Shown here in pieces: positions 32,185-40,974 of a DNA stretch of 44,022 nt. The position numbers and the translations under genes were made by a program. Each line of letters begins with the position of its first letter. Position 1 is the stretch's first letter. Below the pieces are notes generated by a model. It was given only the letters and a program-made list of their open reading frames with translations. It did not search any database and had not been told where the DNA came from. This stretch comes from JABEVB01 sp049965775 (GTDB lineage: Bacteria > Planctomycetota > Phycisphaerae > WQYP01): the NCBI GenBank assembly GCA_049965775.1, contig JBMFVX010000003.1:1-44022 (forward strand). The letters run 5' to 3'.

Positions 32185-33240
32185 ATGAGTTTGGTGCGCA
32201 GCAACATTGGAGCCATGCACGGGTATACGCCCGGCGAGCAGCCGGGTGATGTATCGGTTATTAAGCTTAATACCAACGAAAATCCGTATCCGCCATCGCC
32301 CAAGGCTATCGAGGCCATACGGCAGGTTATGCCGGAGCAACTTCGACGTTATCCCAACCCGGATGCCCGGGCATTTAGGTTGGCGGCCGCAAAGGTGCAT
32401 GGTGTCTCACCGGATATGATTATTGCCACCAACGGCGGTGACGAATTATTAAGCATTGTGGTGCGAGCGTGCATCGGCGAAAACGACACCATCGCCTGGC
32501 TTGAGCCGGGCTACTCGCTCTACCCGGTGCTTGCGGCCATGCAGGCTGCCCGACCCCTGCCAGTGCAATATGAAGTTCAGGGCAACGAGTGGAAATTGCC
32601 CAAGGGGCTGGCGGGCATCAATGCCAGGCTCTTGCTGATTGTGAATCCGAATGCGCCATCCGGCACACTGACGCCGGTCGAGCAACTATCGGAATTGGCG
32701 GCTGGTTTTGGCGGACTGCTGCTGGTGGATGAAGCTTATGTGGATTTTGCCCCGCAAAACGCTCTGCCTTTGCTGCAGCGGCACAGCAACGTCATTTTGC
32801 TACGGTCCATGTCGAAGGGTTATGGCTTGGCGGGGCTGCGCTTTGGTTACGGCATCGCGCAGCCGGGGCTAATCGCCGAATTGAATAAGGTTCGTGACAG
32901 TTACCCCTGCGATGCCTTGGCGATAGCCGCAGCCACCGCCGCCCTGCAAGATCAGCCCTATGCCCAAAGCACCTGGCAAAGGGTCATTGCCGAGCGGGAA
33001 GCCTTGACGCAAAAGCTGCGAGCAAAGGGCTTTGACATTCCATCGAGCCACAGCAACTTCATTCTAGCAACTGTGCCAGCCGGCCGGGATGCCGCGGTGC
33101 TTTATCAGCAGCTTAAGGACCGCAATATTCTGGTGCGCTATTTTGCGCTGCCCGGGCTGCTGGATAAGCTGCGTATAACAATCGGCACACCAGAACAAAA
33201 CAACGCCTTGGCAGCGGCTATAACATTTCTGCTGTCGTAA
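32185..33240 (+). CDS. hisC: Histidinol-phosphate aminotransferase
   Basis: This PLP-dependent class I/II aminotransferase of histidine synthesis (imidazole acetol phosphate plus glutamate) is 351 residues, a normal length. It shows KLNTNENPYPPSP at 27-39, ATNGGDELL (81-89), NPNAPSGT (154-161), DEAYVDF (182-188) and the PLP lysine K211 in SMSKGYGLAGLRFGY. The family also includes related enzymes for aromatic amino acids, but the NENP...P start and overall fit favour HisC. It is isolated from other his genes. A 12-bp perfect palindrome CGTTGCGCAACG lies 22 bp after the stop. Confidence 0.93.
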   Translation: MSLVRSNIGAMHGYTPGEQPGDVSVIKLNTNENPYPPSPKAIEAIRQVMPEQLRRYPNPDARAFRLAAAKVHGVSPDMIIATNGGDELLSIVVRACIGENDTIAWLEPGYSLYPVLAAMQAARPLPVQYEVQGNEWKLPKGLAGINARLLLIVNPNAPSGTLTPVEQLSELAAGFGGLLLVDEAYVDFAPQNALPLLQRHSNVILLRSMSKGYGLAGLRFGYGIAQPGLIAELNKVRDSYPCDALAIAAATAALQDQPYAQSTWQRVIAEREALTQKLRAKGFDIPSSHSNFILATVPAGRDAAVLYQQLKDRNILVRYFALPGLLDKLRITIGTPEQNNALAAAITFLLS

Positions 33241-33261
33241 ATATTTAGTGTGCGAGCAAGA

Positions 33262-33273
33262 CGTTGCGCAACG
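33262..33273. repeat. 12-bp perfect palindrome after hisC
   Basis: CGTTGCGCAACG is self-complementary without a loop and lies in the 240-bp hisC/shc convergent gap. It lacks a T-run, so it is a protein-binding or chance palindrome rather than a terminator. The rest of the gap shows no gene. Confidence 0.4.
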
Positions 33274-33480
33274 ACCTGTTTACCAAAGAGTTCGCCGAGG
33301 GCGCGGAGATTTTCTTTTTATCACGATCCTGATCACACACGGAACAACGGCCGCCGGGGTGACCGGTTTAAGGGCGCGATTGCACATTGACGGTGCGGCC
33401 GCGGTACAAAAATGTGCCGGTGGATATGACGACAGGTTGCACACTGCGAATTAGCACGGGGCCTGCCGCAGAGGAGCAAA

Positions 33481-35469
33481 TTAGTTGGTTGCCTGGAGTC
33501 GCTGGTATCGGGCCAGTGCTGTAAGAGGGAAATAGAGGCGGTAGAGATGGTACTTAAGGTAAAAAACCCGGGGAAAGCCGGTACCGGTGAACCAAGGCTC
33601 ATCCCAGTCGCCTTCGGGGGTTTGGTTTTCGACGAGCCAGTTGATAGCGCGCACAACGGCCGGGTCTTGAGCACCGGCGACGGCCATAAGGCCCATGGCA
33701 CCCCATGCGGTTTGGGAAGGGGTGCTTGGGCCGCGGCCCTTGAGTTCGGGGTTGTCGTAGGTTTGGCACGATTCGCCCCAACTGCCATCGGGCTTTTGGC
33801 AGGAGCGCAGCCAGTCGGCAGCGCGGCGGATGAATCGTTGATCCATCGGCTCGCCAACACTTCGCAGGCCGGTCAACACCTGCCAGGTGCCGTAGATGTA
33901 ATTAACACCCCAGCGACCAAACCAGCAGCCCTCCTTTTCCTGCGTTTCTTTCAGAAAGCTAACGGCTTTTCGGACGGCGGGATGGTCGTATTTTAAACCG
34001 TTGTGGCCCAGACACTCGAGCGTGCGGCCGGCGATGTCGGGGCATGAAGGGTCTTGAATGGCATTATGGTCGGCGAAGGGCACATGCTCGAGAATGGGGC
34101 GGCTGCGGGTGCGGTCGAACGCGGCCCAACCGCCGTCATCATTTTGCATGGCCAGCAGCCAATTGACGCCGCGTTTAACGGCAGCAGCGGCGGTTGGCCC
34201 GCCGGCGCGCTTGAGCGCCATGGCGACCATGGCGGTGTCGTCCACATCCGGATAGTGGGGATTTTCGAACTCAAAAAACCATCCGCTCGGTTCAACATCA
34301 GGACAGTTTTTGGTCCAGTCGCTGCCGATGCGACATTCTTTGGCAAGCAGCCACTGGGCGGCTTTTTTGGCGACAGGATCGTCGGGTGAAATTTGCGCCT
34401 CAGCCAATGCATGCAAGGCGATGCCGGTATCCCAGACCGGCGACCAACAGGGCTGAATACGAATGGTATCGCCATCGCGAATAAAGAGGTCTTTGAGATC
34501 GCGATGAGCCTTTTGAACCACAGGGTGGTTGTCGCTATAGCCTAAAATGCGAAGCACAATGAGGATATAAACCATAGGCGGAAAAATGGCTCCGAGGCCT
34601 TCCGAACCTTCCAAATGTTCGAGCAGCCATTTCTCGGCTTCGCGAATGGCGCGCGGCCGCAGGGGCGTAACGGCTGTTTTTTCGTAGCGTTTAAGTGAGA
34701 GGTCTATGAGCAGAAACATCTCGCGCCAGCTTCGGGGGAGGCCTTTTAGTTTGCCGGCGGCACTGTTGGCGGCGGCTATGTCGTTGAAGAGTTCCAAGAT
34801 GCCCTGTTCGGGAGCGAGCTTGCGCACGGGCCGAAATGCGCTGACAATAGCCAGCGGCAAAATCATGGTGCGGCTCCAGGCGGAGACGGCATATAGATTA
34901 AAATAAATCCATTTGGGAATAAGGATAATTTCAGGAGGGATGCTGGGGCAGGCATCGTAGCTTATTTGGCCAAGTGCGGCGAGGTAAAACTTGGTAAAGC
35001 TGTTGCATAGCTCCGCACCGCCAAGCTTTCGGACAACATCGCGTGCAACCCGCATGTGAGGGGCATCTACATCGTCGCCAAGGAGTTTGAGGGCAAAGTA
35101 AGCCTTGACGGTTCCCGCCAAATCACTTGGACCACCGGGAAAAAGCGTCCAACCGCCGTCAGCTTGCTGCAGGCTGCGGAGATAATTGGCAATAAGAGGA
35201 AGGTCGGGATCACTTTCCTGTTCGAGGATGAATTTCAGAAGAATGTATTCGGATTCAAGGATACTATCGCCTTGGAGCTCGCCTACCCAATATCCTTTGG
35301 GGTGCTGCTTGCGGAGCAGTGCATCTTGAGCTAGTTGCAGTGCGCGTATGGTGGATTTGCCTTCAGACAGCGTGGATGGCATTGGTTCTAGCCTCGGAGA
35401 AATTTCGGGAAAACGAACATCGGCAAAGCGTGGGGCGACATCAGCGCGATATACATCAATCCGGTCCAT
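33481..35469 (-). CDS. shc: Squalene-hopene cyclase
   Basis: This monotopic membrane enzyme cyclises squalene to hopene, the skeleton of hopanoid membrane lipids. The 662-residue protein is of standard length and has the catalytic DxDD motif at 408-411 (PDVDDTAM). It has several QW motifs, such as QQADGGWTLF, QNDDGGWAAFD, KEGCWFGRWGVNYIYGTW, QKPDGSWGES and QTPEGDWDE. The DPSCPDIAGRTLE region matches SHC. No hpnC/D/E squalene-synthesis genes or hopanoid-tailoring genes are adjacent. It is the last of several leftward genes, 197 bp after ppk2. Closely related oxidosqualene cyclases differ in length and motifs, so SHC is favoured. Confidence 0.95.
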   Translation of the reverse strand: MDRIDVYRADVAPRFADVRFPEISPRLEPMPSTLSEGKSTIRALQLAQDALLRKQHPKGYWVGELQGDSILESEYILLKFILEQESDPDLPLIANYLRSLQQADGGWTLFPGGPSDLAGTVKAYFALKLLGDDVDAPHMRVARDVVRKLGGAELCNSFTKFYLAALGQISYDACPSIPPEIILIPKWIYFNLYAVSAWSRTMILPLAIVSAFRPVRKLAPEQGILELFNDIAAANSAAGKLKGLPRSWREMFLLIDLSLKRYEKTAVTPLRPRAIREAEKWLLEHLEGSEGLGAIFPPMVYILIVLRILGYSDNHPVVQKAHRDLKDLFIRDGDTIRIQPCWSPVWDTGIALHALAEAQISPDDPVAKKAAQWLLAKECRIGSDWTKNCPDVEPSGWFFEFENPHYPDVDDTAMVAMALKRAGGPTAAAAVKRGVNWLLAMQNDDGGWAAFDRTRSRPILEHVPFADHNAIQDPSCPDIAGRTLECLGHNGLKYDHPAVRKAVSFLKETQEKEGCWFGRWGVNYIYGTWQVLTGLRSVGEPMDQRFIRRAADWLRSCQKPDGSWGESCQTYDNPELKGRGPSTPSQTAWGAMGLMAVAGAQDPAVVRAINWLVENQTPEGDWDEPWFTGTGFPRVFYLKYHLYRLYFPLTALARYQRLQATN

Positions 35470-35666
35470 AATGAAGGCTTTTTCCCAGATTTAGGCCCAT
35501 TTGCAGGGCGGTTCTCATCTTATTACCAAATGCCCCAAACGGCTAACGTGACCCACCCGCGAAACTGATAAAAGGTTAGCAGAAGTTTAATGAGGCGGCA
35601 ACATAAAATGAGCCGAACGTCTGGCCTGGTGGCGACCTATAAATCTGGCGATGGGCGGCGAAACGG

Positions 35667-36506
35667 CTATTTGAATTTGAGCTTTACAAGCGACGGATCA
35701 CTTTGCGGTCGCGGCTGCGGGTTCATATCGCAAAGGGTGTCGTAGACGATGCGAGCCACATGATAGTCGCGTACCCATTTATGGTTTGATGGCACGATGT
35801 ACCAGGGGGCGTGCGACGTTGAGGTATTGGAGATGGCCTTTTCGTAGGCTCGCTGGTATTGGTCCCAAAATGGCCGCTCGGTAAAGTCGGCTTTGGAGAG
35901 CTTCCAGTTTTTTGTCGAATCCTGCTGTCGGGCCAAGAAGCGAAGTTTTTGCTCCTGCTTCGAAATATGCAGGAAAAACTTGATAACGCGGGTGTTGGTT
36001 TGAACCAGCAGACGCTCAAAGTCATTAATTCTAATAAATCGGTCGCGCCAGATATGCTTATGGTGTTGGAGATACGGTGGCAAAAGGTGATCGGCATGAA
36101 CTCGCGCAATGAGTACATCTTCATAATGCGAGCGGTTAAAAATGCCCAGCGAACCACGGGGTGGAACGGCTTTGTGTATACGCCATAAGAAATCGTGTTG
36201 CCGTTCAAGTTCGCTGGGCGACTTGAAGCTTACGGCATGCACGCCCATGGGGTTTACATGGTCAAAGACCCGGCGAATGGTGCCGTCTTTGCCTGCGGTA
36301 TCCATACCTTGCAGCACAACGAGCAGTGCCTGGGTGCCTTGCGCATAGAGCAGGCTCTGCAGTTCACCAATTTGCCGTGTGTACTTTTCGGTATGCTGGT
36401 GGGTGGTTGGTTCATCCCAAAAGCCGCTTTTGTCGGCTGGGTTATAATCGGCGAGCTTTATTGAGCTGCCTTGGCTTACGGGATTGAGCTTGCTGGGTTT
36501 GGCCAT
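35667..36506 (-). CDS. ppk2: Polyphosphate kinase 2 family protein
   Basis: The 279-residue PPK2-family enzyme transfers phosphate between inorganic polyphosphate and nucleotides. It contains Walker A GMDTAGKDG (67-75), the Walker B-like FNRSHYEDVL (123-132), an Arg-rich lid around WRDRF, and WKLSKADFTERPFWDQY with APWYIVPSNHKWVRDYHVARIV near the end. The family has classes favouring ADP, AMP or both; the sequence layout resembles the short class that phosphorylates AMP/ADP, but I cannot decide. ATG 36506 follows a strong AAAGGA, so I prefer it to the ATG at 36527. It lies 43 bp after mqnA in the psd-mqnA-ppk2 run. Confidence 0.92.
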   Translation of the reverse strand: MAKPSKLNPVSQGSSIKLADYNPADKSGFWDEPTTHQHTEKYTRQIGELQSLLYAQGTQALLVVLQGMDTAGKDGTIRRVFDHVNPMGVHAVSFKSPSELERQHDFLWRIHKAVPPRGSLGIFNRSHYEDVLIARVHADHLLPPYLQHHKHIWRDRFIRINDFERLLVQTNTRVIKFFLHISKQEQKLRFLARQQDSTKNWKLSKADFTERPFWDQYQRAYEKAISNTSTSHAPWYIVPSNHKWVRDYHVARIVYDTLCDMNPQPRPQSDPSLVKLKFK

Positions 36507-36549
36507 AAAAAATTCCTTTGTTGCCATAGGGCATTTCTCGATGCTTACC

Positions 36550-37416
36550 TTATGAGAGTTCCAGATAGCGACATTTACGGTGGATTTTGATCAGATCATG
36601 TTTGTGCAGCAGATCAAAGAAGGTTTCAATGCCGGTGCGGCAGGCGGGCGTGACGACATATTTTAAATAAGTTGTAAAGTAATCGAACGCCAGATCGGCC
36701 GGCCAGCGTCGTTCGGCGGCGTAGCGTGCCACGAGATCGTTTGTCATGTGAGCGCCATCCGCGCGGGCCTTTTGGAGAATGTCGGCCAGGGTTGGATCGC
36801 ATCTGTCGGACGGCATCATCCACATGGCAAATACAAAAGGTAATCCGGTATGGAGCTTCCATTGCTCGCCCAAATCAAGCTGCCATGGATAGGTCCCCGC
36901 CGGAGGCGCGGCATTGATGACCTTGTCGCCGATTAAAAGCACGGCTTGGGCTGGCAGTGCGCTGCTGCTGTTGTCATACATATTGGTGGGCACAATAGCG
37001 GGTGTATTGTGGTAGAACTCGCGGAGAATGACCTGTGCCAGAAGAACGCTTGTGTGGCTGTCGGCATCGGCGTGAATCTGGGTAATGTTTTCGGGCGGAA
37101 CATGCGAATACAGTCGTACCGTGAGCGTTGGGCCATCACAACCGATAGCTCCGGCCGGCACCAGCAGCAGTTCTCGCGGCAGAAGTTGGTAGTCCACAAC
37201 GGGCAGCAGGGCCGCGTCAACGAGGTTGTTTTCAATCATGGCTCCGAGGGCGCTGGGTACCGCAAAATGAACGGTGATATTGTCGCGGCCCATCAGCGGC
37301 TCAATGAGCGGCTTGGAATTAAGGTAGGATACGCAGCCAACGTTAAAGTGCTTTGTCAATGTTATATAAATCCTTCTGACTGATGCCTCGAAACTTTTCA
37401 GAAGCGTTGCGGCCAT
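36550..37416 (-). CDS. mqnA: Chorismate dehydratase of the futalosine menaquinone pathway
   Basis: MqnA converts chorismate to 3-enolpyruvyl-benzoate, the first step of the futalosine route to menaquinone. The 288-residue protein is a periplasmic-binding-fold enzyme with VGCVSYLNSKPLIEPL near the N-terminus, ENNLVDAALLPVVDYQ, the SHTSVLLAQVIL segment, LLIGDKVI, and LPFVFAMWM. The ATG at 37416 overlaps the psd stop (TGATG), supporting coupling. A TTG at 37359 preceded by AGAAGGA is an alternative that gives the more usual 269-residue length. MqnB-E are not in the window. Menaquinone made this way indicates anaerobic or microaerobic respiration or simply the lineage's route. Confidence 0.9.
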   Translation of the reverse strand: MAATLLKSFEASVRRIYITLTKHFNVGCVSYLNSKPLIEPLMGRDNITVHFAVPSALGAMIENNLVDAALLPVVDYQLLPRELLLVPAGAIGCDGPTLTVRLYSHVPPENITQIHADADSHTSVLLAQVILREFYHNTPAIVPTNMYDNSSSALPAQAVLLIGDKVINAAPPAGTYPWQLDLGEQWKLHTGLPFVFAMWMMPSDRCDPTLADILQKARADGAHMTNDLVARYAAERRWPADLAFDYFTTYLKYVVTPACRTGIETFFDLLHKHDLIKIHRKCRYLELS

Positions 37417-38096
37417 CAGGACCGCAATCGCAGCAGTACATGAGAGCCGGCCTTTACATGGTCGCCGATGTTGACAGCTACTTCCCACCGATCGGGGTTG
37501 GGAACGATCAATTCGGTTCGGCTGCCAAAAGCAATCATCCCGAATAACTGACCGCGATGTAACGATGCGCCGGAGGTGACGGGGCAGATGATGCGCCGCG
37601 CAATAGCGCCGACAATTTGTCGCACAACCGCAATAGGTTCGTGGCCGGGGCTTGTGGGCGGCGCGCTTATCAGCACCAGCGTATTAGATTGATTCCGCAG
37701 GCCCGATTGCGGGTGGCGAGCATCGAGAAACATGCCCGGTTCAAAGAGTGTTTTAAGTACGTAGCCATCACATGGACTGCGATTAACATGAACATCCAGG
37801 ACGCTTAAGAATATGCCGATGCGTAGCGCCGGCCCGGTTAGAATAGGATGATGGTCGAGCCGCGTGATTTCGGTGATTCGGCCATCGGCTGGAGACACCA
37901 TAAGGCCTGGCGCGGCGGGAATGGTTCGGGGTAAATCTCGGAAGAATGCGAGACATGCCAGGAGAACAACGGCCAGGAGTATTGCCGCAGGCCAGTAAAT
38001 AAGCAGCAGCATGCCGCCGACAACCAGCCCGGTCACGATCATCGGGAGCCAAAAAGTCCAACCGAGTGGTGTAATAAGAAAGCTCTTTGGGGCCAT
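37416..38096 (-). CDS. psd: Phosphatidylserine decarboxylase, short (PSD-A-like) type
   Basis: This enzyme decarboxylates phosphatidylserine to phosphatidylethanolamine at the inner membrane. The 226-residue protein has two N-terminal hydrophobic segments (about 11-50), then VSPADGRIT, IFLSVLDVHVNRSPCDG and the C-terminal autocleavage region GMIAFGSRTEL. The proenzyme is cut before the Ser, which then becomes the pyruvoyl group. Short forms of about 210-230 residues are usual in non-enterobacterial lineages. It overlaps mqnA by one base and leads that leftward gene run. pssA, the phosphatidylserine synthase often beside it, is absent here. Confidence 0.94.
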   Translation of the reverse strand: MAPKSFLITPLGWTFWLPMIVTGLVVGGMLLLIYWPAAILLAVVLLACLAFFRDLPRTIPAAPGLMVSPADGRITEITRLDHHPILTGPALRIGIFLSVLDVHVNRSPCDGYVLKTLFEPGMFLDARHPQSGLRNQSNTLVLISAPPTSPGHEPIAVVRQIVGAIARRIICPVTSGASLHRGQLFGMIAFGSRTELIVPNPDRWEVAVNIGDHVKAGSHVLLRLRS

Positions 38097-38275
38097 AGTT
38101 TCCTCTTAATGCCAGCCAGCTTGGATGATAACGCTTTGAGGCGCAGTCTGGTAGTTATGAGTTTGCGGGGGCCGCCAATAAAAAAGGTGCCCTCGGAAGA
38201 AAGGGTTGTATTGCGGCGGCAGAAAATATTCGCGGCTGATGTTAAACTTTGCAGGAGTAACGCATTGAACCATGG

Positions 38276-38998
38276 ATGAAAAGCATGCAAATTAAAAAGG
38301 CGGTGGTTTTGTTGAGCGGTGGGCTGGACTCGGCCACGGTATTGGCGATAGCCCGCCAACAAGGCTTTGCCTGTTACACTCTTGGTTTTGATTATGGCCA
38401 GCGCCATCGGCTGGAAATTCAGGCGGCTCAAGCCGTAGCGGCGTCGTTGGGCGTGGTGCAGCATCTGGTTTTGTCGGTAAATCTACGGGTGTTTGGTGGC
38501 TCGGCACTGACGGCGGAGCTGGCAGTTCCTAAAAATCGTCCTGGCCTTCATGACGGCGGCGAAATACCGGTGACGTATGTACCCGCACGCAATACGGTGT
38601 TTTTGTCTTTGGCGCTGGCATGGGCGGAAACGCTTGGTGCGTACGATCTTTTTTTGGGTGTAAATGCGCTGGATTATTCGGGCTATCCCGATTGCCGACC
38701 TGAATATATTGCGGCATTTGAAAAGTTGGCCAATTTGGCAACGGCCGCAGGCGTGGAAGAACGCGGACGCTTTCGTGTACATGCGCCGCTGATCAACATG
38801 CGCAAGGCAGATATTATTAAAATGGGGCTGTCATTGGGGGTGGATTACGGCCGCACCATATCGTGCTATGATCCAGACCATCAGGGGCGTAGTTGCGGTC
38901 AGTGCGATTCGTGCCGGCTTAGACTTGAAGCGTTTGCATCTATTGGTGTGGTTGATCCGGTTCGGTATGTAAAGGCCTGCAAGGACGTTGCCCCATGA
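38276..38998 (+). CDS. queC: 7-cyano-7-deazaguanine synthase
   Basis: QueC uses ATP and ammonia to turn 7-carboxy-7-deazaguanine into preQ0, a precursor of queuosine in tRNA. The 240-residue protein has the ATP-PPase loop VLLSGGLDSATVL (about 11-23), FDYGQRHRLE, VPARNTVFLSLALAWAE, GVNALDYSGYPDCRPE, and a C-terminal zinc site with Cys in ISCYDPDHQGRSCGQCDSC. The ATG at 38276 or 38285 (MQIKK) may be used; AGGAG lies rather far upstream. The stop overlaps the queE start (ATGA), so queC-queE are coupled, and queF follows. It is divergent from psd. Confidence 0.96.
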   Translation: MKSMQIKKAVVLLSGGLDSATVLAIARQQGFACYTLGFDYGQRHRLEIQAAQAVAASLGVVQHLVLSVNLRVFGGSALTAELAVPKNRPGLHDGGEIPVTYVPARNTVFLSLALAWAETLGAYDLFLGVNALDYSGYPDCRPEYIAAFEKLANLATAAGVEERGRFRVHAPLINMRKADIIKMGLSLGVDYGRTISCYDPDHQGRSCGQCDSCRLRLEAFASIGVVDPVRYVKACKDVAP

Positions 38999-39708
38999 GG
39001 ATAGCCGAAGTTTTTGAGAGCGTTCAAGGGGAGGGCAAATGGCTGGGGATGCCGAGCCTGTTTATTCGTACCTCGGGCTGCAATTTGCGATGTTCGTGGT
39101 GCGACACACCGTATGCGTCGTGGCGGCCCGAAGGCGGTGAAATGTCGGTAGGCGAAATCCTGCGATTGGCTGGAGAGTCGCGATCTTTGCATGTGGTTAT
39201 AACCGGAGGCGAGCCGCTGATTCAACCGTTTGCTCAACTACGGGAACTTATCGAGGGGCTAAGGGAGCTGGGCAAAGTGATAACCGTCGAAACCGCCGGC
39301 ACGGTTTGGCAGGAATTGCCGGTGGACCTGGCAAGCATCAGCCCGAAACTGGCGAATTCCGCGCCGGATGCGAAGGAGCACCCGGGCTTGAGCGGCAAGA
39401 TGGTGAAACTGCATGAGAAGCGCAGAATAAACTTGGATATATTAAGGCAGTTTGCAAAGGGCACGACGATTAAGGAACGCCAATGGAAGTTTGTAGTGGC
39501 CGCCCCGTCGGACTTGGATGAGATCGAGGCCTTGTGTGCAAGAATTGAGGGGATACCGGCTCCCGATGTGTTTTTGATGCCCGAAGGCCGCACCATAGAG
39601 GAAATACGCCACAAGGGCGCTTGGATTGCCGCCGAATGTATTCGGCGAGGTTATCGTTACGGCCATAGGCTGCAAATAGAACTATTTGGCAATACGCGTG
39701 GCACCTGA
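38995..39708 (+). CDS. queE: 7-carboxy-7-deazaguanine synthase (radical SAM)
   Basis: QueE rearranges 6-carboxytetrahydropterin to 7-carboxy-7-deazaguanine, the step before QueC. The 237-residue protein carries the N-terminal EVFESVQGEGKWLGMPSLF and the [4Fe-4S] radical-SAM motif C29-X3-C33-X2-C36 (CNLRCSWC). VITGGEPLIQP, the GGE motif that contacts SAM, is at about 68-78, and ETAGT and SPKLANS follow. This is a compact version of the radical-SAM barrel. The insert between the SPK motif and the end is longer than in the shortest QueE proteins. It overlaps queC by 4 bp and lies 51 bp before queF. Confidence 0.95.
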   Translation: MRIAEVFESVQGEGKWLGMPSLFIRTSGCNLRCSWCDTPYASWRPEGGEMSVGEILRLAGESRSLHVVITGGEPLIQPFAQLRELIEGLRELGKVITVETAGTVWQELPVDLASISPKLANSAPDAKEHPGLSGKMVKLHEKRRINLDILRQFAKGTTIKERQWKFVVAAPSDLDEIEALCARIEGIPAPDVFLMPEGRTIEEIRHKGAWIAAECIRRGYRYGHRLQIELFGNTRGT

Positions 39709-39759
39709 CCTGCAGCGGCTTTAATTGATCTGCAGGCCGTCATTTTTAAAGGACACACC

Positions 39760-40137
39760 ATGGCTAAGATAGGCAAACGACAACTGTCACCATCAAATTT
39801 GCTGGAATGGTTTGCGAACCCGCATCCGGCGAACGATTATGAGATCGAACACGTTGCAAGTGAGTTCACTTCGGTGTGTCCCAAAACAGGCCAGCCTGAT
39901 TTTGGGATAATTCGATTGATTTATGTTCCTGATGAGCGATGTGTGGAGCTTAAGAGTTATAAGTTTTATCTTCAGAGCTATCGGCAAAGAGGAATTTTTT
40001 ATGAAGATGTTACGAATGTTATTGCGGGGGACTTAGTTGCGGTTCTATCACCACGGCGATTAACGCTGATTAGTGAGTGGACGCCTCGTGGAGGTATTCG
40101 TTCCGTCATACGCTGTGAGTACAAAAAGAGCGGATAA
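39760..40137 (+). CDS. queF: NADPH-dependent preQ0 reductase
   Basis: QueF reduces the nitrile of preQ0 to the amine of preQ1. The 125-residue, single-domain (YkvM-type) T-fold protein has the catalytic C40 in FTSVCPKTGQPDFG with D47. The NADPH/QueF motif is VELKSYKFYLQSYR, and a conserved Glu (FYEDVTN) binds the substrate. Length and layout match the short QueF subgroup. AAAGGA lies 12 nt upstream of the ATG. It completes a queC-queE-queF cluster; queD, the pterin synthase, must be elsewhere, and tgt and queA are also not in view. It converges with a pseudopilin gene 44 bp away. Confidence 0.96.
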   Translation: MAKIGKRQLSPSNLLEWFANPHPANDYEIEHVASEFTSVCPKTGQPDFGIIRLIYVPDERCVELKSYKFYLQSYRQRGIFYEDVTNVIAGDLVAVLSPRRLTLISEWTPRGGIRSVIRCEYKKSG

Positions 40138-40181
40138 ATTATTCAGTTTGCCGCCATTGAGTGCATTGCGATGCGGCACCG

Positions 40182-40697
40182 TTATGGATTGTAGCTATAG
40201 AGCATGTCCGACTCGCCAAAAATGCCGTCGGGGCCGGCGCTTACAAAACAAGGTGTGTGTTGCGGGTTTTGGACGTTATAGGGTATGAACTGGATGGCGT
40301 TGCCAAAGGCGTCATTAATCGCCACGATTCCCTGCATAGAGCCGCCGCCCGGCCTGTTGATCGTACCGATAGATAGTAAATTGGCCGGCATGTTGGTGAG
40401 GCTGTTGGGATGCTCATGCCAGTTGCCATTGGTGTCTTGATAAGCGTATAGCCACTGATACTCCGTAAGAAAGGTGGGCATATCGGTTGGTTGCTGGTTG
40501 GTCTTATGCTTGAGCACGTCGAGCGACGCCTGCAAGTTGCGAAGTTCTGTTTGAGTCAGGGAGATACGCGTACTGATGAGTACGCTGCGCCCGGCAATGA
40601 GAACAATGCTGATGAGAGCCGTAATGACGAGTATGACCACCAGCATTTCAATAAGGGAGAATCCCCGCCGCCGCTCTGATTTAAGCATGTTAGTCAT
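40182..40697 (-). CDS. Type II secretion / type IV pilin-like pseudopilin (GspG/GspH-like)
   Basis: The 171-residue protein has a prepilin leader ending in RRRG, then FSLIEMLVVILVITALISIVLIAG with the conserved Glu at +5. A soluble domain with a GPDGIFGESDMLYSY end recalls the calcium-binding C-terminal loop of major pseudopilins (the G-x-D-x-G...D-D/S pattern). The middle domain (NLQASLDVLKHKTNQQPT) also fits GspG. It has no H-X9-DG motif, unlike the pseudopilin at 8.4 kb. GGGGGA lies 4-5 bp before the ATG; TTG 40709 is alternative. No other secretion genes are adjacent, so it is an orphan minor component. Confidence 0.82.
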   Translation of the reverse strand: MTNMLKSERRRGFSLIEMLVVILVITALISIVLIAGRSVLISTRISLTQTELRNLQASLDVLKHKTNQQPTDMPTFLTEYQWLYAYQDTNGNWHEHPNSLTNMPANLLSIGTINRPGGGSMQGIVAINDAFGNAIQFIPYNVQNPQHTPCFVSAGPDGIFGESDMLYSYNP

Positions 40698-40974
40698 TTG
40701 TTCCCCCAAAAGGTCCTAAAACCGCCGGGCCGTTGTATTAAGGCCCGAATATGCCAAATTAAGGTGGCAAAGTTATGCAATGACATGCCATAAAAGTCAA
40801 GAAAAAAAGGACGTGATTGGCAGAATGTCTTTTTAGATGGTCATGACGCGGGTCAAAATACCTAGGGCCTGACAGTTGCATGTTTGGTGCGGGACTATCC
40901 GCAGGGTTACAATGGTTATCAGGTCGAAGGCTGCTTAAAGTCTGCCACGGGCGGGCGACGGCAGGGGTGTAAGC

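Noticed and set aside
38097..38275. preQ1 riboswitch upstream of queC
   Set aside because: The queC leader lacks the preQ1-I/II consensus stem and A-rich tail, so I see no support for it.
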